Of a DNA stretch of 7,151 nt, positions 6,215 to 7,151 are shown piece after piece. Position 1 is the stretch's first letter; each line of letters opens with the position of its first letter. The notes beneath the pieces are model-generated. The model did not search any database. It saw only the letters and a list, made by a program, of their open reading frames with translations, and had not been told where the DNA came from. The position numbers and the translations under genes were made by a program. Source of the DNA: an uncultured Lacinutrix sp. Lineage in GTDB: Bacteria > Bacteroidota > Bacteroidia > Flavobacteriales > Flavobacteriaceae. The DNA lies in contig CALGIH010000167.1 of NCBI GenBank assembly GCA_937916035.1, forward strand, positions 1 through 7,151, written 5' to 3'.

Positions 6215-7151
6215 ATGCAAGAAGATTTTTTACATTACTTATGGAAACATAAGAAAATGACCGTATTAAAACTCATTACAACAGAGTATGAGGTTGTTGA
6301 AATTATTTCAGTTGGGCAACATAATATGAATTCTGGGCCAGATTTTTTTAATGCTCAATTACGAATTGCAGATCAAATTTGGGCTGGTAATGTTGAGATT
6401 CACTTAAATTCATCCGATTGGTTTTTACATAATCACGAAAAAGACAAAGCTTATGATAATGTTATTTTGCATGTAGTTTGGGAACACGATACTGATGTTT
6501 TTAGAAAAGATAATAGCAAATTACCGACATTAGTTTTAAAAGATTTTATATCTGAAAAGGCAATGAAAAACTATCAAGCTTTGCTTAATAATTCACAAAA
6601 TTGGATTAATTGTGAGAAAGATTTTGGTAATGTTGATGATTTTATCATTCAAAATTGGCTGGAACGTTTGTGCTTTGAGCGTTTAGAAGAGAAATCGAAT
6701 GTTATAGATAAGTTACTAAAACAATCTAATAACGATTGGGAAGCTGTTCTTTTTAAATTACTAGCTAAGAATTTTGGACTTAAGGTAAATGGAGAAGCTT
6801 TTTATAGTTTGGCAAAGTCATTTGATTTTTCAATTATTAGAAAATTGCAATCTAATGTCAATCAGCTAGAAGCTCTATTCTTTGGTCAAGCAAATTTGCT
6901 AGATAATTCCGTAGAAGAGTCTTATTATAAAAACTTGCAAAGCGAGTATGATTATCTCCAACAGAAATTTAAACTGCAAAATGATGGTGTGTTACCGATA
7001 CAATATTTTAGGTTACGACCAACAAATTTTCCAACCTTACGATTGTCTCAATTAGCAATGCTTTATCATTCACAACATAATTTGTTTTCAAAACTGATTA
7101 ATTTGAAAACCTTGAAAGATTTCTACACGGTATTAACCGCAAGCACCACAG
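6215..7151 (+). CDS. DUF2851 family protein (3' partial)
   Basis: The ATG at 6215 follows an in-frame TAA at 6203-6205 and opens a frame with no stop to the window edge: 312 codons plus one base, of a family usually about 420 residues long. The start MQEDFLHYLWKHKK and the blocks NSGPDFFNAQL (39-49), WAGNVEIHLNSSDWFLHNHEKD (56-77) and AYDNVILHVVWEHD (79-92) identify DUF2851, a Bacteroidetes family without known function. No signal peptide or membrane segment is visible, so it is probably cytoplasmic. The pattern P42-D43, then E61-x-H63, on what look like consecutive beta strands, loosely resembles the PD-(D/E)XK nuclease core; this is only a suggestion. The gene is divergent from the hydrolase pair and there is no sign that it belongs with them. 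Family assignment is strong, function unknown. Confidence 0.9.
   Translation, partial: MQEDFLHYLWKHKKMTVLKLITTEYEVVEIISVGQHNMNSGPDFFNAQLRIADQIWAGNVEIHLNSSDWFLHNHEKDKAYDNVILHVVWEHDTDVFRKDNSKLPTLVLKDFISEKAMKNYQALLNNSQNWINCEKDFGNVDDFIIQNWLERLCFERLEEKSNVIDKLLKQSNNDWEAVLFKLLAKNFGLKVNGEAFYSLAKSFDFSIIRKLQSNVNQLEALFFGQANLLDNSVEESYYKNLQSEYDYLQQKFKLQNDGVLPIQYFRLRPTNFPTLRLSQLAMLYHSQHNLFSKLINLKTLKDFYTVLTASTT

Overview
The window looks like chromosomal DNA from a Bacteroidetes bacterium, most likely a member of the Flavobacteriaceae. The evidence is low GC content, A-rich start regions without clear Shine-Dalgarno sites, TAnnTTTG-type -7 boxes, a DUF2851-type gene (a family I know from Bacteroidetes) and exported proteins with typical flavobacterial leaders. 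No tRNA, rRNA, CRISPR array, insertion sequence or prophage gene was seen.

Layout. Positions 1-899 (+) hold the C-terminal part of an FtsX/LolE-type ABC transporter permease. A short gap with a good -7 box leads into 962-1942 (+), a complete PLP-dependent enzyme of the cysteine synthase / cystathionine beta-synthase family. Positions 1943-2735 contain no intact gene. They hold two gene remnants joined end to end: an exported Hcp-like protein (2068-2351) broken by a one-base frameshift and cut off at its 3' end, and then the C-terminal 101 residues of a response-regulator receiver domain (2348-2653), ending in a probable terminator hairpin. On the minus strand follow two exported hydrolases: a DUF885 lipoprotein (4402-6084), transcribed first, and 94 bp downstream an amidohydrolase with a signal peptide (2736-4307). 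A 130-bp divergent intergenic region with AT-rich palindromes separates the DUF885 gene from a plus-strand DUF2851 gene that starts at 6215 and runs off the window end.

How the genes fit together. The two minus-strand genes are the only pair that suggests a shared job: both products leave the cytoplasm and both resemble metal-dependent hydrolases of peptides or amides, so a role in peptide or amide scavenging is a reasonable inference. The permease, the PLP enzyme and the DUF2851 gene look like ordinary core genes. I do not see a new defence or secretion system. The most unusual part is the double-remnant junction at about 2345-2359. Secondary points are the apparent loss of the usual HExxxGH-type motif in the DUF885 protein and a possible PD-(D/E)XK-like pattern in DUF2851.
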